Of a stretch of 64,000 nucleotides of DNA, positions 23,742-34,000 are shown in pieces. A program made the position numbers and the translations under genes. Location of the stretch: the NCBI GenBank assembly GCA_003150035.1, contig QALR01000007.1, positions 75,489 through 139,488 of the forward strand. Direction: 5' to 3'. The notes below the pieces were generated by a model. The model did not search any database, was not told the DNA's origin, and saw only the letters and a program-made list of their open reading frames with translations. This stretch comes from Clostridiales bacterium (GTDB lineage Bacteria; Bacillota; Clostridia; Oscillospirales; CAG-272). How positions within the stretch are numbered: position 1 is the first letter of the stretch; the number at the start of each line of letters is the position of its first letter.

Positions 23742-25298
23742 ATGAAACGGTTATTGGCAATTCTTTTGTCTTTATCCTTGCTTTGTCTAGTCGTTTTGGC
23801 TGCTGCCTGTGGTAATAACCCGGGCGATGAGACGACCAGTGGAACGACTCCACCTGAACAAACGTCTGGCACCACTGGCTCAGATTCACCGGACGAGACG
23901 ACGGGTTCCGGAGAAGAAACCTCTGGCACGGACGAGACGACCGGCAGCACAGGTCCCACTGAGCTTGATTGGGATACGATGGATCCTTACGCAAAGCCGG
24001 CTGGCTTTGAGGATGTGGATTTCGGCGGAAGAACGTTTGTGATTGCAGCTTATATTGGTGCGGACGGCTGGGAATCGAACAAGGAGATTTACTCTGATGA
24101 AACGGATAGCATCAGCGTCGCGGTCAGACAGCGCAACCAGGTCATGGAGGAGCTTTACAACTGCACCATCCAACTCAATGAATCTGAAGCTCCTGGCGCA
24201 TTGGTAACGGCAGACATCAGTTCGGGTGCTCACACGATTGATATGTATTGCCAGAAATACAATTTGGGTAGTTTGGCTTCATCCGGCAGCAATTATGACC
24301 TTTATACACTGGGAATTGATTTGACCAATCCTTGGTATGATCAAACTTATGTCAATACATACAGCCTTCGTGATCAGACAGGCAATATTGAGATTTACAG
24401 TGTGATTGGCGACTGGGCGATTTCCTGCTTTGAAGCGGTGCATTGTCTGGTATACAACAAGACGGTATATGAGAACGCAGGAATTACGGATAATATTTAC
24501 GAGTTGGTCAGAAACAAAGAATGGACCATGGACAAATTTATGGAAATGGTGAAGTTGGCCGTTTACGATGCCGACGGAAACTCTGAGTATCATTACACAG
24601 AGGGCGACATACTGGGATGGGTCAGAACTGCACACGCAACGCATGGTCTGCATGTTGCCTCGAACCTTCCTATCATACAAACCGTCGATGGTGTTATGAG
24701 CTTTGCTATAACGGATCGTGTGCAGGAGTGGAATGACGTGATTGATACAGCTATTACGGTTTGGGCTATGCCGGAGGGAGAAACCCTTGGCTATTCGAGT
24801 ATTCCTGATTGTGTGGCAAGCGGGCACACTCTGTTTGCCTCTGAAGTCATTGCGCTTCTTGAGCAGATGAGGGATATGGAGGTCTCTGTTGGCCTTGTTC
24901 CGTATCCGCTTTACAGCGAGTCGCAAGACAATTACGCACATTATACTGACAACCATTTGATGCCGTATGCGGTTCCGATTTCTGTTCCGGATCCGTTGGT
25001 GATGGGCGAGTTTATAGAGGTGTTTGGCTTCCATTCCAGATATATTGTCCGTTCGGCATGGGTTGAGGCATACGCATATGAGTATTGCAGCGATGTGGAT
25101 TCTGCCGAAATGCTGGAAATCATTCTGGATACAAGAACCTATGATCCGGGTTATCTTTTGTATACTAATGAGGGAGACATCTCTTTGATGATTGATACGG
25201 CGCGCAACGACATTTCCAGATATCCGGACCGTTACGCTGCGAGAGCGGCTACATCTATCGCCACATTTATTGAACAGATTACAAACAATAACGCATAA
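23742..25298 (+). CDS. Extracellular solute-binding lipoprotein (orphan)
   Basis: 518 aa. Lipoprotein signal with lipobox LAAAC, then a Thr/Ser/Gly/Glu-rich low-complexity spacer (about 24-75, ending TGSTGPTEL) that lifts the domain off the membrane, then a type-1 periplasmic-binding fold like sugar-binding proteins of the CUT1 type (DFGGRTFVIAA, VAVRQRNQVMEELYNC, LVYNKTVYENAGI). No permease or ATPase gene is adjacent, so either the transporter is encoded elsewhere or the protein acts as a sensor. It lies downstream of the XRE-ARH gene and could be its target. AAGGAGG precedes the ATG. Confidence 0.9.
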   Translation: MKRLLAILLSLSLLCLVVLAAACGNNPGDETTSGTTPPEQTSGTTGSDSPDETTGSGEETSGTDETTGSTGPTELDWDTMDPYAKPAGFEDVDFGGRTFVIAAYIGADGWESNKEIYSDETDSISVAVRQRNQVMEELYNCTIQLNESEAPGALVTADISSGAHTIDMYCQKYNLGSLASSGSNYDLYTLGIDLTNPWYDQTYVNTYSLRDQTGNIEIYSVIGDWAISCFEAVHCLVYNKTVYENAGITDNIYELVRNKEWTMDKFMEMVKLAVYDADGNSEYHYTEGDILGWVRTAHATHGLHVASNLPIIQTVDGVMSFAITDRVQEWNDVIDTAITVWAMPEGETLGYSSIPDCVASGHTLFASEVIALLEQMRDMEVSVGLVPYPLYSESQDNYAHYTDNHLMPYAVPISVPDPLVMGEFIEVFGFHSRYIVRSAWVEAYAYEYCSDVDSAEMLEIILDTRTYDPGYLLYTNEGDISLMIDTARNDISRYPDRYAARAATSIATFIEQITNNNA

Positions 25299-25312
25299 TT
25301 GACAAACATAAT

Positions 25313-25344
25313 AAAGGACTTGCCAATATATTGGCAAGTCCTTT
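25313..25344. terminator. Bidirectional terminator between the solute-binding protein gene and pnp
   Basis: Perfect 14-bp stem AAAGGACTTGCCAA / TTGGCAAGTCCTTT with a TATA loop, between convergent genes. Confidence 0.85.
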
Positions 25345-25399
25345 ATTATTATGAAGCTTTTTGCGATTGTGCAACTAAAAACGATGCCATACAGAAAAA

Positions 25400-27487
25400 T
25401 CAAAGCGCATCTTTTCTTGAGAGATTGATTCTGCCTTTCTCATCTGTGCCGAGGAATTTAACAGTCACCCTGTCTCCGACAGAGACGACATCCTCCACTT
25501 TTTCCACTCTTTTACTGTCAAGCTTGGAAATATGGATAAGTCCCTCCTTGCCAGGAGCAATTTCCACGAAAGCGCCGATCGGAATAATTCTGGTGACCGT
25601 TCCGGTATAGCAGCAGCCCTCGACCGGCTCAAAGACAATAGCGTCGATGATGCCCTTTGCCTCTTTGGCGGCTTCGGTATTGACAGCGAGAATATAGACG
25701 GTTCCATCGTCTTCAATATCGATTTTGGCACCGGTTTCGGCGACAATCTTCTGGATGATCTTGCCGCCTGTGCCGATAACGTCGCGGATTTTATCGGGAT
25801 CGATCTTCATGGTGATGAGCTTCGGCGCATACTTGCTGATCTCAGGACGCGGCGCGGGAATGGCTTTTAGAATAATCTCATCGATGATATAGTCTCTGCC
25901 CTGATGAGTCGTTTCCAATGCCTGTTTGATGATTTCCGGCGTCAGACCGTCGATTTTCAGATCCATTTGGATGGAAGTGATGCCTTTGTGTGTTCCGGCA
26001 ACCTTGAAATCCATATCGCCGTAAAAATCTTCGAGGCCCTGAATGTCGATCATGGTGTCCCAACTGCCGTCCTCGGCGGTGATAAGCCCGCAGGAAATGC
26101 CGGCGACGGGGGCTTTGATTGGTACGCCCGCATCCATGAGGGCGAGGGTTGAACCGCAAACGGATGCCTGCGAGGTGGAACCGTTGGAGCTTACGACTTC
26201 GGACACCAGACGAAGCGCATACGGGAATTCTTCCTTGGAGGGAAGTACAGGAACGAGCGACCTCTCTGCGAGAGCGCCGTGCCCGATCTCACGTCTGCCG
26301 GGAGAACGCAGCGATTTTGCCTCTCCGGTTGAATAACCGGGCATGTTGTAGTGGTGCATATACCGTTTTTCGGTTTCATCATCGAGCCCTTCCAGCATCT
26401 GCGCGTCGCTGAGCGGTCCAAGCGTTGCGACCGTTAGTACCTGCGTCTGACCACGGGTGAAGAGCCCGGAGCCGTGCGTTCTGGGCAGAACGCCGACCTC
26501 TGCCGCAAGGGGGCGAATTTCGTCCATGCGGCGGCCGTCTACGCGCTTTTTATCAACAAGCAGCCAACGGCGGACAATTTTTTTCTGAATCTTATAAATC
26601 AGCTCGGGAAGGATGGTTTCCATATCGGGGTATTCCTCGCCGAAGGTAGCGAGAATGTCGTCAAGAATGGGCTGCATTCTGGCGTCGCGGATGTTTTTGT
26701 CGTCGGTGTCCAGCGCGTGCATGACCGCCTGTTCGCAGTGAGCGAATACCTTGTCGAACATGTCGTGATCGAGCTCGCAGGAAGGGTACTCAAACTTCGG
26801 CTTGCCGACGGCAGCGATAATTTCATTGATAAATACAAGCAGCTTTTTGATTTCCTCATGAGCGAACAGGATGGCGTTATACATATCGTCGTCGGATACC
26901 TCTTTGGCACCGGCTTCGATCATAACCACTTTCTTTTCAGAGGCGGCGACAGTGAGCTCCAGAGTGCTGACCTTGCGCTGTTCGTAATCCGGATTGAGAA
27001 CGGGTTTGCCGTCCACAAGACCAATAAAAGCACCGCCTATCGGTCCGTTCCATGGAATATCGGAGATGGAAAGCGCAATGGAAGCACCGATCATCGCCGT
27101 AATTTCCGGAGAACAATCGGGGTCAACAGACATGACAGTAAGGGTCAGAGCGACATCGTTGCGCAGATCCTTAGGGAAGAGCGGACGAATCGGACGGTCA
27201 ATGACGCGGCTTGTCAGGACCGCTTTTTCTGAAGGCTTGCCTTCACGGCGAAGAAATCCCCCCGGAATTTTACCGACGGAATACATTTTTTCTTCATAAT
27301 CGACGGAAAGCGGAAGAAAATCAATGCCGTCACGCGGCTTTTCCGAAGCGGTGGCACACGCGAGAACGACGGTTTCTCCGTAATGAATCATGCAGGAGCC
27401 GTTGGCGAGTCCCGCGACCTTGCCGACCTCCACCTTGAGCGGACGTCCGGCATACTCATACTCGAATACTTTGTAATTTTCGAACAT
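25400..27487 (-). CDS. pnp: Polyribonucleotide nucleotidyltransferase
   Basis: 695 aa. A 3'-to-5' phosphorolytic exoribonuclease of mRNA turnover. Two RNase PH domains are seen (FEYEYAGRPLKVEVGKVAGL and, in the second, MDEIRPLAAEVGVLPRTHGSGLF with the phosphate site GSGLFTRGQTQ), followed by a KH domain (DVIGTGGKIIQKIVAETGAK) and an S1 domain (YTGTVTRIIPIGAFVEIAPG). Length is normal. It follows rpsO by 192 bp on the same strand, the common rpsO-pnp order. Confidence 0.98.
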   Translation of the reverse strand: MFENYKVFEYEYAGRPLKVEVGKVAGLANGSCMIHYGETVVLACATASEKPRDGIDFLPLSVDYEEKMYSVGKIPGGFLRREGKPSEKAVLTSRVIDRPIRPLFPKDLRNDVALTLTVMSVDPDCSPEITAMIGASIALSISDIPWNGPIGGAFIGLVDGKPVLNPDYEQRKVSTLELTVAASEKKVVMIEAGAKEVSDDDMYNAILFAHEEIKKLLVFINEIIAAVGKPKFEYPSCELDHDMFDKVFAHCEQAVMHALDTDDKNIRDARMQPILDDILATFGEEYPDMETILPELIYKIQKKIVRRWLLVDKKRVDGRRMDEIRPLAAEVGVLPRTHGSGLFTRGQTQVLTVATLGPLSDAQMLEGLDDETEKRYMHHYNMPGYSTGEAKSLRSPGRREIGHGALAERSLVPVLPSKEEFPYALRLVSEVVSSNGSTSQASVCGSTLALMDAGVPIKAPVAGISCGLITAEDGSWDTMIDIQGLEDFYGDMDFKVAGTHKGITSIQMDLKIDGLTPEIIKQALETTHQGRDYIIDEIILKAIPAPRPEISKYAPKLITMKIDPDKIRDVIGTGGKIIQKIVAETGAKIDIEDDGTVYILAVNTEAAKEAKGIIDAIVFEPVEGCCYTGTVTRIIPIGAFVEIAPGKEGLIHISKLDSKRVEKVEDVVSVGDRVTVKFLGTDEKGRINLSRKDAL

Positions 27488-27643
27488 TTTTTGTCTCCTT
27501 TTTGTATTAGTATTTATTTTCAGGCAAAAAATATCCGAAATTGTTTAGCACTTAAATACAGCGCGAGTCTCTCGAACCATATTTAACTGCTATACAAAAT
27601 CGATTATTTCCCGCCATGAATCTCTGGGCTTGAAAACGAGGAA

Positions 27644-27668
27644 AAGGGACGAACCAAGTCCGTCCCTT
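27644..27668 (-). terminator. Hairpin after rpsO
   Basis: AAGGGAC and GTCCCTT form a stem with TTTT on the minus strand. It would give partial termination between rpsO and pnp. Confidence 0.65.
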
Positions 27669-27679
27669 CTCAAAATGGC

Positions 27680-27943
27680 TTATTTGCGGAGGCCAAGCTT
27701 TTCGATAATGGCACGATAGCGCTCAATATCCTTTTTCTGAAGATAACCGAGAAGATTTCTTCTTTTGCCGACCATTTTCAGCAGCCCGCGGCGGCTGTGA
27801 TGGTCGTTGTTGTTACGCTTCAAGTGTTCGGTCAGATCATTGATTCGTGCCGTGAGAATCGCAATTTGCACCTCGGGAGAGCCGGTATCGCCCTCATGGG
27901 TTTGGTTGGCGGCAATCAACGCCTGTTTGGTTTCCTTTTGCAT
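27680..27943 (-). CDS. rpsO: 30S ribosomal protein S15
   Basis: 87 aa, standard S15 length. Visible: GDTGSPEVQIAILTARINDL, HLKRNNNDHHSRRGLLKMVG, RRNLLGYLQKKDIERYRAII. It binds 16S rRNA early in assembly. In many bacteria S15 represses its own mRNA; the 110-nt leader here (27944-28055) contains short inverted repeats such as GCTCGACGAGC that could serve this, but I cannot assign a known S15 leader type. AGGTG-type ribosome binding site before the ATG. Confidence 0.98.
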   Translation of the reverse strand: MQKETKQALIAANQTHEGDTGSPEVQIAILTARINDLTEHLKRNNNDHHSRRGLLKMVGKRRNLLGYLQKKDIERYRAIIEKLGLRK

Positions 27944-28055
27944 GTTTTCACCTCATCAAAAATATTTTTGCAGTCCGTCTGACCCAGCATACGGCGGGTG
28001 AAACGCTCGTCGAGCCTTTATCCGTATACCGAGAGAACGATTACATACGATCTAT

Positions 28056-28084
28056 ATTGTATCATAGGAGGTGTAAATTGTAAA
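28056..28084 (-). promoter_or_regulatory. Promoter of rpsO-pnp
   Basis: On the minus strand TTTACA (28084-28079), 17-bp spacer, TACAAT (28061-28056). Confidence 0.75.
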
Positions 28085-28143
28085 GTGCTTTTTCGAAAAA
28101 ATAAAAAAATTTCCTTCATCCCCTGAAAAATCAAAAATATATG

Positions 28144-28172
28144 TTGCAAAACATCGCTTGATGATGTAAAAT
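28144..28172 (+). promoter_or_regulatory. Promoter of the class II aldolase gene
   Basis: TTGCAA (28144-28149), 17-bp spacer, TAAAAT (28167-28172). Confidence 0.7.
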
Positions 28173-28238
28173 ATAGAATAAGTGATAAAAGCGGATTCTT
28201 GCGGTTATGAACCGTATCCGCGGAAAAGAGGTATGAAA

Positions 28239-29168
28239 ATGGGGATTGTAACCACCACCGAAATGTTCAAAAAGGCCTATGAAGGCGGTTATGCGGTCGG
28301 CGCCTTCAATATAAACAACATGGAAATCATTCAGGCGATTACCGAGGCTGCTGCCGAGGAGAAGTCTCCGGTTATCCTTCAGGTATCGGCGGGAGCGAGA
28401 AAATACGCGAAGCATGCGTATCTGATGGCGCTTGCTAAGGCTGCTGTGGAGGACACAGGCATCGATCTTGCTCTGCATCTCGATCACGGCGCGGATTTTG
28501 AAATCTGCAAGTCGTGCATTGACGGTGGATTTTCTTCTGTCATGATTGACGGATCGAAATATTCTTTTGAGGAAAATATCGCGCTTACGAAAAAAGTGGT
28601 TGATTACGCGCACGCGCACGGCGTTGTTGTAGAAGGGGAGCTTGGAAAGCTCGCCGGAGTGGAAGACGATGTCAACGTATCTGCCGACGATGCCATGTAC
28701 ACCAACCCTGCTGAGGTGGAGGAATTTGTAACGCGGACCGGCGTCGATTCTCTTGCCATTGCCATTGGCACAAGCCATGGCGCCTATAAATTCAAGGGAG
28801 ATCCGAGACTCCGCTTTGACATTCTGGACGACGTTGCGCACAGACTTCCCGGCTTCCCGATCGTTCTGCACGGCGCATCTTCCGTGATTCCGGAGCTTGT
28901 GACGGAGATCAATCAGTGCGGCGGCAATCTTGCGGGTGCGAAAGGTGTGCCGGAGGAGCTGCTTCGCAAGGCGGCGACGATGGCGGTCTGCAAAATCAAT
29001 ATCGATTCCGATATTCGTCTTGCTATGACGGCTGGTATCCGCCGCGTGCTTACGGCACAGCCGGACGTGTTCGATCCGAGAACCTATCTCACCGTGGGCA
29101 GAGAGGAAGTCAAAAAGATGGTCAAGCATAAATTTGAGGCTGTCCTCGGTTCGGTCGGGAAGGCATAA
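28239..29168 (+). CDS. fba: Class II fructose-bisphosphate aldolase
   Basis: 309 aa. Zinc-dependent cleavage of fructose-1,6-bisphosphate to DHAP and GAP in glycolysis (or the reverse). Visible: AVGAFNINNMEIIQAI, PVILQVSAGA, LHLDHGADFEICKSCIDGG with the zinc histidine, SVMIDGSKYSFEENI, VEGELGKLAGVEDDV, GTSHGAYKF and VLHGASSVI (zinc histidines), KINIDSDIRLAMT. Related tagatose-bisphosphate aldolases look alike, but the length and lack of neighbouring tagatose genes favour Fba. The ATG at 28239 has AAAGAGG at the right distance; one six bases earlier is too close. Confidence 0.95.
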   Translation: MGIVTTTEMFKKAYEGGYAVGAFNINNMEIIQAITEAAAEEKSPVILQVSAGARKYAKHAYLMALAKAAVEDTGIDLALHLDHGADFEICKSCIDGGFSSVMIDGSKYSFEENIALTKKVVDYAHAHGVVVEGELGKLAGVEDDVNVSADDAMYTNPAEVEEFVTRTGVDSLAIAIGTSHGAYKFKGDPRLRFDILDDVAHRLPGFPIVLHGASSVIPELVTEINQCGGNLAGAKGVPEELLRKAATMAVCKINIDSDIRLAMTAGIRRVLTAQPDVFDPRTYLTVGREEVKKMVKHKFEAVLGSVGKA

Positions 29169-29183
29169 ACCTCTATGGCTTTT

Positions 29184-29215
29184 AAGGGCTGACGTTTTAG
29201 CGGCAGCCCTTTTTC
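29184..29215 (+). terminator. Terminator of the aldolase gene
   Basis: AAGGGCTG / CAGCCCTT stem followed by TTTTT. Confidence 0.8.
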
Positions 29216-29314
29216 GCGAAAAAAGCAGCGAGCGGAGCTGTATTCATAAACTGTAGCGAGATATACTGTAATTTGCTTCATAAAATCATGATTTTGGAAA
29301 AATGGAGAAAAGCC

Positions 29315-30979
29315 ATGGATTCATATGTGAACGGAACCGTGAAAACCGATGAAAAAACGATATCGGTTCGATGTGAACGGGGAAAAACGCTTCTTGCCGT
29401 TTTACGGGAGAATGGAATTTTGCTGTCTGCGCCATGCGGTGGGAACGGCACCTGCGGAAAGTGCCGTGTGACCGTATCAGGAGCTGTTTCCGCTATCGAG
29501 GCGCAGGAGGCACATTTGCTTCATGAAGAAGAAATTGAGGCGGGCATCCGTCTTGCGTGCATGTGCAGGATATCCGGAGATTTTATGGTATCCATCGAGA
29601 AAGCAGCGATGCGAATCGAAACGGATTACCGCGCCGTCCCGTATGACCTCTCGCCTATGATTGCCAAAAAAAAGGAAGGTGACATGTCGGAATTTTACAG
29701 AGACGGTATCCTTGTGGAGCGTGTCTTAGGCGATGCTGCCAATCTTGGCCTTGCCGTCGATATCGGAACAACGACCGTTGCCGTTTATCTGTGCGATATG
29801 GAGACCGGGACGGTGCTTGCGACGCGGGCTTTTCGCAACCCACAGGCCGCGTATGGCGCCGATGTGATTTCCAGAATCGATAAAATTATGAAGGATAAAA
29901 AGGCGCTTGCCGAGCAGCAGCGCCTTATCTCGAATGCGGTAAGAGAAGCGGGCATCTCCGCTTGCGGCGAGCGGGGACTTTCCTTTGCGGATGTCCGCGC
30001 GGCTGTGCTGTGCGGCAACACGGTCATGGAGCATATTGCGGCGGGCATCGATCCGAGCTCGATTGCCAACGCGCCGTTTACAGCGCCCACGCTGTTCGGA
30101 GCGTACTATTCTGCGGCAGAACTTTCTTTTCTTGAAAATGAACATTCCATTCTTTATTTTGCTCCGTGCTTTGCTTCTTATGTGGGAGGAGACATCGCAT
30201 GCGGTATGATCGCGCAGGGGCTAGACGCCTGTGCGGACAACGTGCTTTATATCGATATCGGAACAAACGGAGAAATCGGACTTTCCACGAGGAACGGACT
30301 GTATTTCTGCTCGGCGGCGGCGGGGCCGGCTTTTGAGGGCGCGCATATCGAATGCGGCATGTCGGGAATTTCGGGCGCGATTGATAAGATATCTTTGAAG
30401 GATGGGAAAATCGTTTTTCATTCCATTGGAAGCGGAACACCTCTTGGCATTTGCGGCTCCGGACTGATCGATGCTGTTGCGGTTATGCTGGAGACGGGAT
30501 TGTTAGATGAAACGGGACGTATTGTCGAGCGGGACGAGGCAGGCAAATACGCTGCTTATATCGACGAGGATGAAACGGGTGCCTCGATTTTCCTTATCGA
30601 TAAGGAGCACTCTGTCTATTTGACAGGTAAGGACATTCGTGAGATTCAGCTTGCAAAAGCGGCAATTTGCGCGGGCATTTATACGCTGCTTGACAAGGCG
30701 GGGCTTTCGCTTTCCGACGTATCCTCTGTTGTGTTAGCTGGCGGCTTCGGTTCTCATATTGACAAGGCGAGCGCTTGCCGCATCGGATTGATTCCGCGAG
30801 AGCTTGAGGATAAAATCACAGCGGTCGGAAATGCGGCTGGCGCCGGCGCCGTTGCTATTCTTCTGGGTGGTTCACCCAGAGAAGCGGCCAGAACCATTTG
30901 TGATAAATCCGACTATACGGAGTTATCAGGTGATGCATATTTTATGGAAAAATATATTGAAGAAATGATGTTTGAATAA
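29315..30979 (+). CDS. RACo-like ASKHA-domain [2Fe-2S] protein (corrinoid activator type, DUF4445)
   Basis: 554 aa. The N-terminal ferredoxin domain has the plant-type [2Fe-2S] cysteines CGGNGTCGKC plus a later ACMC. After a linker comes the ASKHA ATPase part: LGLAVDIGTTTVAVYLCD, LCGNTVMEHIAAGI, CFASYVGGDIACGM, YIDIGTNGEIGL and VVLAGGFGSHID. Proteins of this build re-reduce Co(II) corrinoid proteins at the cost of ATP in acetogens and in O-demethylation systems. No corrinoid protein or methyltransferase partner is adjacent, so its client lies elsewhere. Start chosen at MDSYVNG (GGAG upstream). Confidence 0.9.
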   Translation: MDSYVNGTVKTDEKTISVRCERGKTLLAVLRENGILLSAPCGGNGTCGKCRVTVSGAVSAIEAQEAHLLHEEEIEAGIRLACMCRISGDFMVSIEKAAMRIETDYRAVPYDLSPMIAKKKEGDMSEFYRDGILVERVLGDAANLGLAVDIGTTTVAVYLCDMETGTVLATRAFRNPQAAYGADVISRIDKIMKDKKALAEQQRLISNAVREAGISACGERGLSFADVRAAVLCGNTVMEHIAAGIDPSSIANAPFTAPTLFGAYYSAAELSFLENEHSILYFAPCFASYVGGDIACGMIAQGLDACADNVLYIDIGTNGEIGLSTRNGLYFCSAAAGPAFEGAHIECGMSGISGAIDKISLKDGKIVFHSIGSGTPLGICGSGLIDAVAVMLETGLLDETGRIVERDEAGKYAAYIDEDETGASIFLIDKEHSVYLTGKDIREIQLAKAAICAGIYTLLDKAGLSLSDVSSVVLAGGFGSHIDKASACRIGLIPRELEDKITAVGNAAGAGAVAILLGGSPREAARTICDKSDYTELSGDAYFMEKYIEEMMFE

Positions 30980-31043
30980 TATAAGCTTTTGTATCAATGA
31001 TTGTATCTCCAATATGGAGTTTTCAGTGAATGGAGGTGAAAGT

Positions 31044-34000
31044 GTGGGAGAGCGAAAATGGACCGTATCCCAACAGGATGCGATTGCATCGCGAGATAAA
31101 TCTGTCGCGGTGTCCGCAGCAGCAGGCTCGGGAAAGACAGCGGTTCTGACGCGCCGAATTATTGAGCGCATTTGTGCGCCGGATGGTTTCGGATCTTTGT
31201 CCCGGCTTTTGGTTGTAACCTTCACCAAGGCAGCGGCAGCAGAGCTTATTTCACGCATTTCGGATGCATTGACAGAGGAACTTGCCAAAAATCCTGGTAA
31301 TCGACATCTCCGTGCACAGAGCCTGCTGGTATCTTCTGCGCCGATTAGCACTATTCACAGCTTTTGTCTGGAGCTTATTCGCGCCAATTTTCAAAAACTG
31401 GGACTTCCGGCAGACTTTTCTACGGCAGAAGAGACGGAAGTCGATATTATGAAAAAGCGAATCGCAGAGGATTTGATTTCTGATTTTTTTGACGGGACGA
31501 CGACATCCGATGAGGGGGGCATTGCGGATTTCGGTCATTTTGCAGATACGTTCGGCGATATCAGGAATGGTGACCGACTCGCGGATACGCTTCTGTCCTT
31601 CTATGAAACACTTTCTTCCACAGTTGGTTTTTTGGATGAGATCGAGACCTCGCGGAAAATTTACGAAAGGGCAGCACGAAATGGCTTTGACGGCAGCTTC
31701 TGGGAAAATTCTCTGCGGCGGTATCTTGTGGATTTTCTCGAGCATTATGAGTGTATCTATGAGGAAGCAGTGGCGTATATAAGAGAAAATGATAGCTATA
31801 AAAAATATTTGGACAATTTCCTTTACGATATCTCCTATATAAAGGAAATTTTGAATCTTGCGTGCTCAGGTGGCTCCTATCAGGATCTTTCCGCTGCGAT
31901 GGCGGATTATGCGCCCAAAAAACTGTCTCCTGTGACCGGAGCATCCGGAGATAGAAAAATGAATTTCTATAAAAACGCGCGAACGGAATTTTCCGGAAGC
32001 CTTCGGAAATTTGCGAAGGATTTTTATGGGTATTCTGACGAAATACTTTGTGAGACGTTAAAGGAGTCTGCATCGCTGCTTGCTGATCTTTCGGTTTTTC
32101 TGCGGGCGTTTGAAAACCGATTCGCCAAAGAAAAACGCAGGCGAAGGATCGTGACATTCGCCGATATGGAGCGCTTCGCTCTTTCGCTTTTATGGGACAA
32201 GGAAAACGATGCTCCGAGTGAGCTTGCTTTATCACTGCGCGGTTCGTTTGATGAAATTTATATTGATGAATATCAGGATACCAACGAAATTCAGGATAAA
32301 ATTTTTTGTCTGCTTTCAAGAGAGAACAATCGATTTTGTGTCGGCGATATCAAGCAGAGCATCTATTCTTTCCGCGGCGCGCAGCCATCGATTTTTCGAG
32401 CGGAGCTGGAACGCCGCCCGAAATATGAGCAGGGAAGCGTTTCGCCTGCTGTAAAGATTTTCTTGTCAGAGAATTTCCGCTCGACGACAGAAATATTGGA
32501 TTTTTGCAACGGTATTTTTGAAAAGCTCATGAATACAAAGACATCTCATTACGGGGAGGAAGAGCGACTTCGTTGCGGCAGCGAGAGGCATGGCGTTCTC
32601 CCGGAGGTTTGCTTGATTCCAGCTATGTCTCAGGATGCTCAGGATGCTCAGGATGCTGACGATACGGAAGATATTTCAGCTTCGGATGCAGAAGCGGAAT
32701 ATGTGGCTGACCGAATTGCGGAGCTGCTTTCCGGCGCCGTGCATTTAGATGGTACGCCGGTGAAGCCGTCCGATATTGTAATTTTACTTCGAAATGCCAG
32801 CAAATGTGCCTCTTCTTTTGAGAAAGCCTTAAAGAAAAAGGGAATTCCATGCCGTAATTCGGGACAGACTGCCTTTTTTGAAAGTCCCGAGGTTTTGCTG
32901 ATACTTTCGTTTCTCAATGTGATCGATAATCCGGCAAGGGATATTTATCTGGCGGCGGCGCTGAAAAGCCCGCTTTTCGGTGTCACGCTGGCTGAATTGC
33001 TTTATATTCGGCGGTATCAGAGAGAGAACTCTTTGTTTGATGCTCTCTGCCATTTTACGAAGGAAACGGGTTTTGCCAAGGGAGAGAAATTTTTATGTGA
33101 ACGGGAATTCTACGCGAAGGCGGCGGTGGAAATGCCCTGCGATGAATTGATTTGGCAAATTTATACCAATACCGGTATCTTTTCGATTCTTTCCGCCGAT
33201 GAGGAGCGCCCTCTCTATGAAATCGAACAGATAAGAGCCAATCTGATGATGCTGTACCAGTATGCAAGAGGTTTTGAGCGAGGCGGCTTCAAGGGGCTTT
33301 CCGGTTTTATTTCTTTTATTAACGAAGTTATTGCCGATAAAAAGGAAATAGGGCTTTCACAGTTTGCCTCTCCGGGTGAGGTTGTGACAATTATGACGAT
33401 TCATCAATCTAAGGGGCTTGAATTTCCCATTTGTTTTGTATGTGGATTGTCCCGCGAATTCAATTTCAAGGATGCTCAACAGAAAGCTCTCTATCATACT
33501 CATACAGGCTTTTCCATGAAATTGATTTCTCGGGATGGCCTTGTCCGTTCAGATACATTGATGCGCAGGGTGGCTAGTTTGGAGATGCGGCGTCTTGCCG
33601 TAGAGGAAGAGCTGCGTGTGCTGTATGTAGCTTTGACGCGCGCAAGAGAACGACTGATTTTGACGGCTTCTCTGAAAAAAAAGAAAAATAGCGGGGAATT
33701 CCAGGAGAAAGGCCTGTTTTCCTTTGAGGGGGAATATGGGCTGGCAAGCCGTTTTTTTTCCGATTATGATGAAAGGAAGGCGAACAGCTTTCTTGCGCTT
33801 TTGCTTCCTGCTCTTTCAGAGATGCAGGGCAGATTTTCCCTTGTTCTGCCGAAAAGAGACGAGATAAAGACATGGACCGAGATATCACCCCGCTATCAGG
33901 AGAAAATGTGTAATGGCTCTGATAATGGGGAAGATATTTCCTATTATGAAGCAAAAAAGCAAGTGGCTGAGCGACTGGATTTCGTTTATCCGTACCGCCG

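Noticed and set aside
32631..32657. Triple 9-bp repeat considered as a CRISPR or minisatellite array
   Set aside because: Only three units, in frame inside addA; no spacers. Reported only as a gene-internal repeat.
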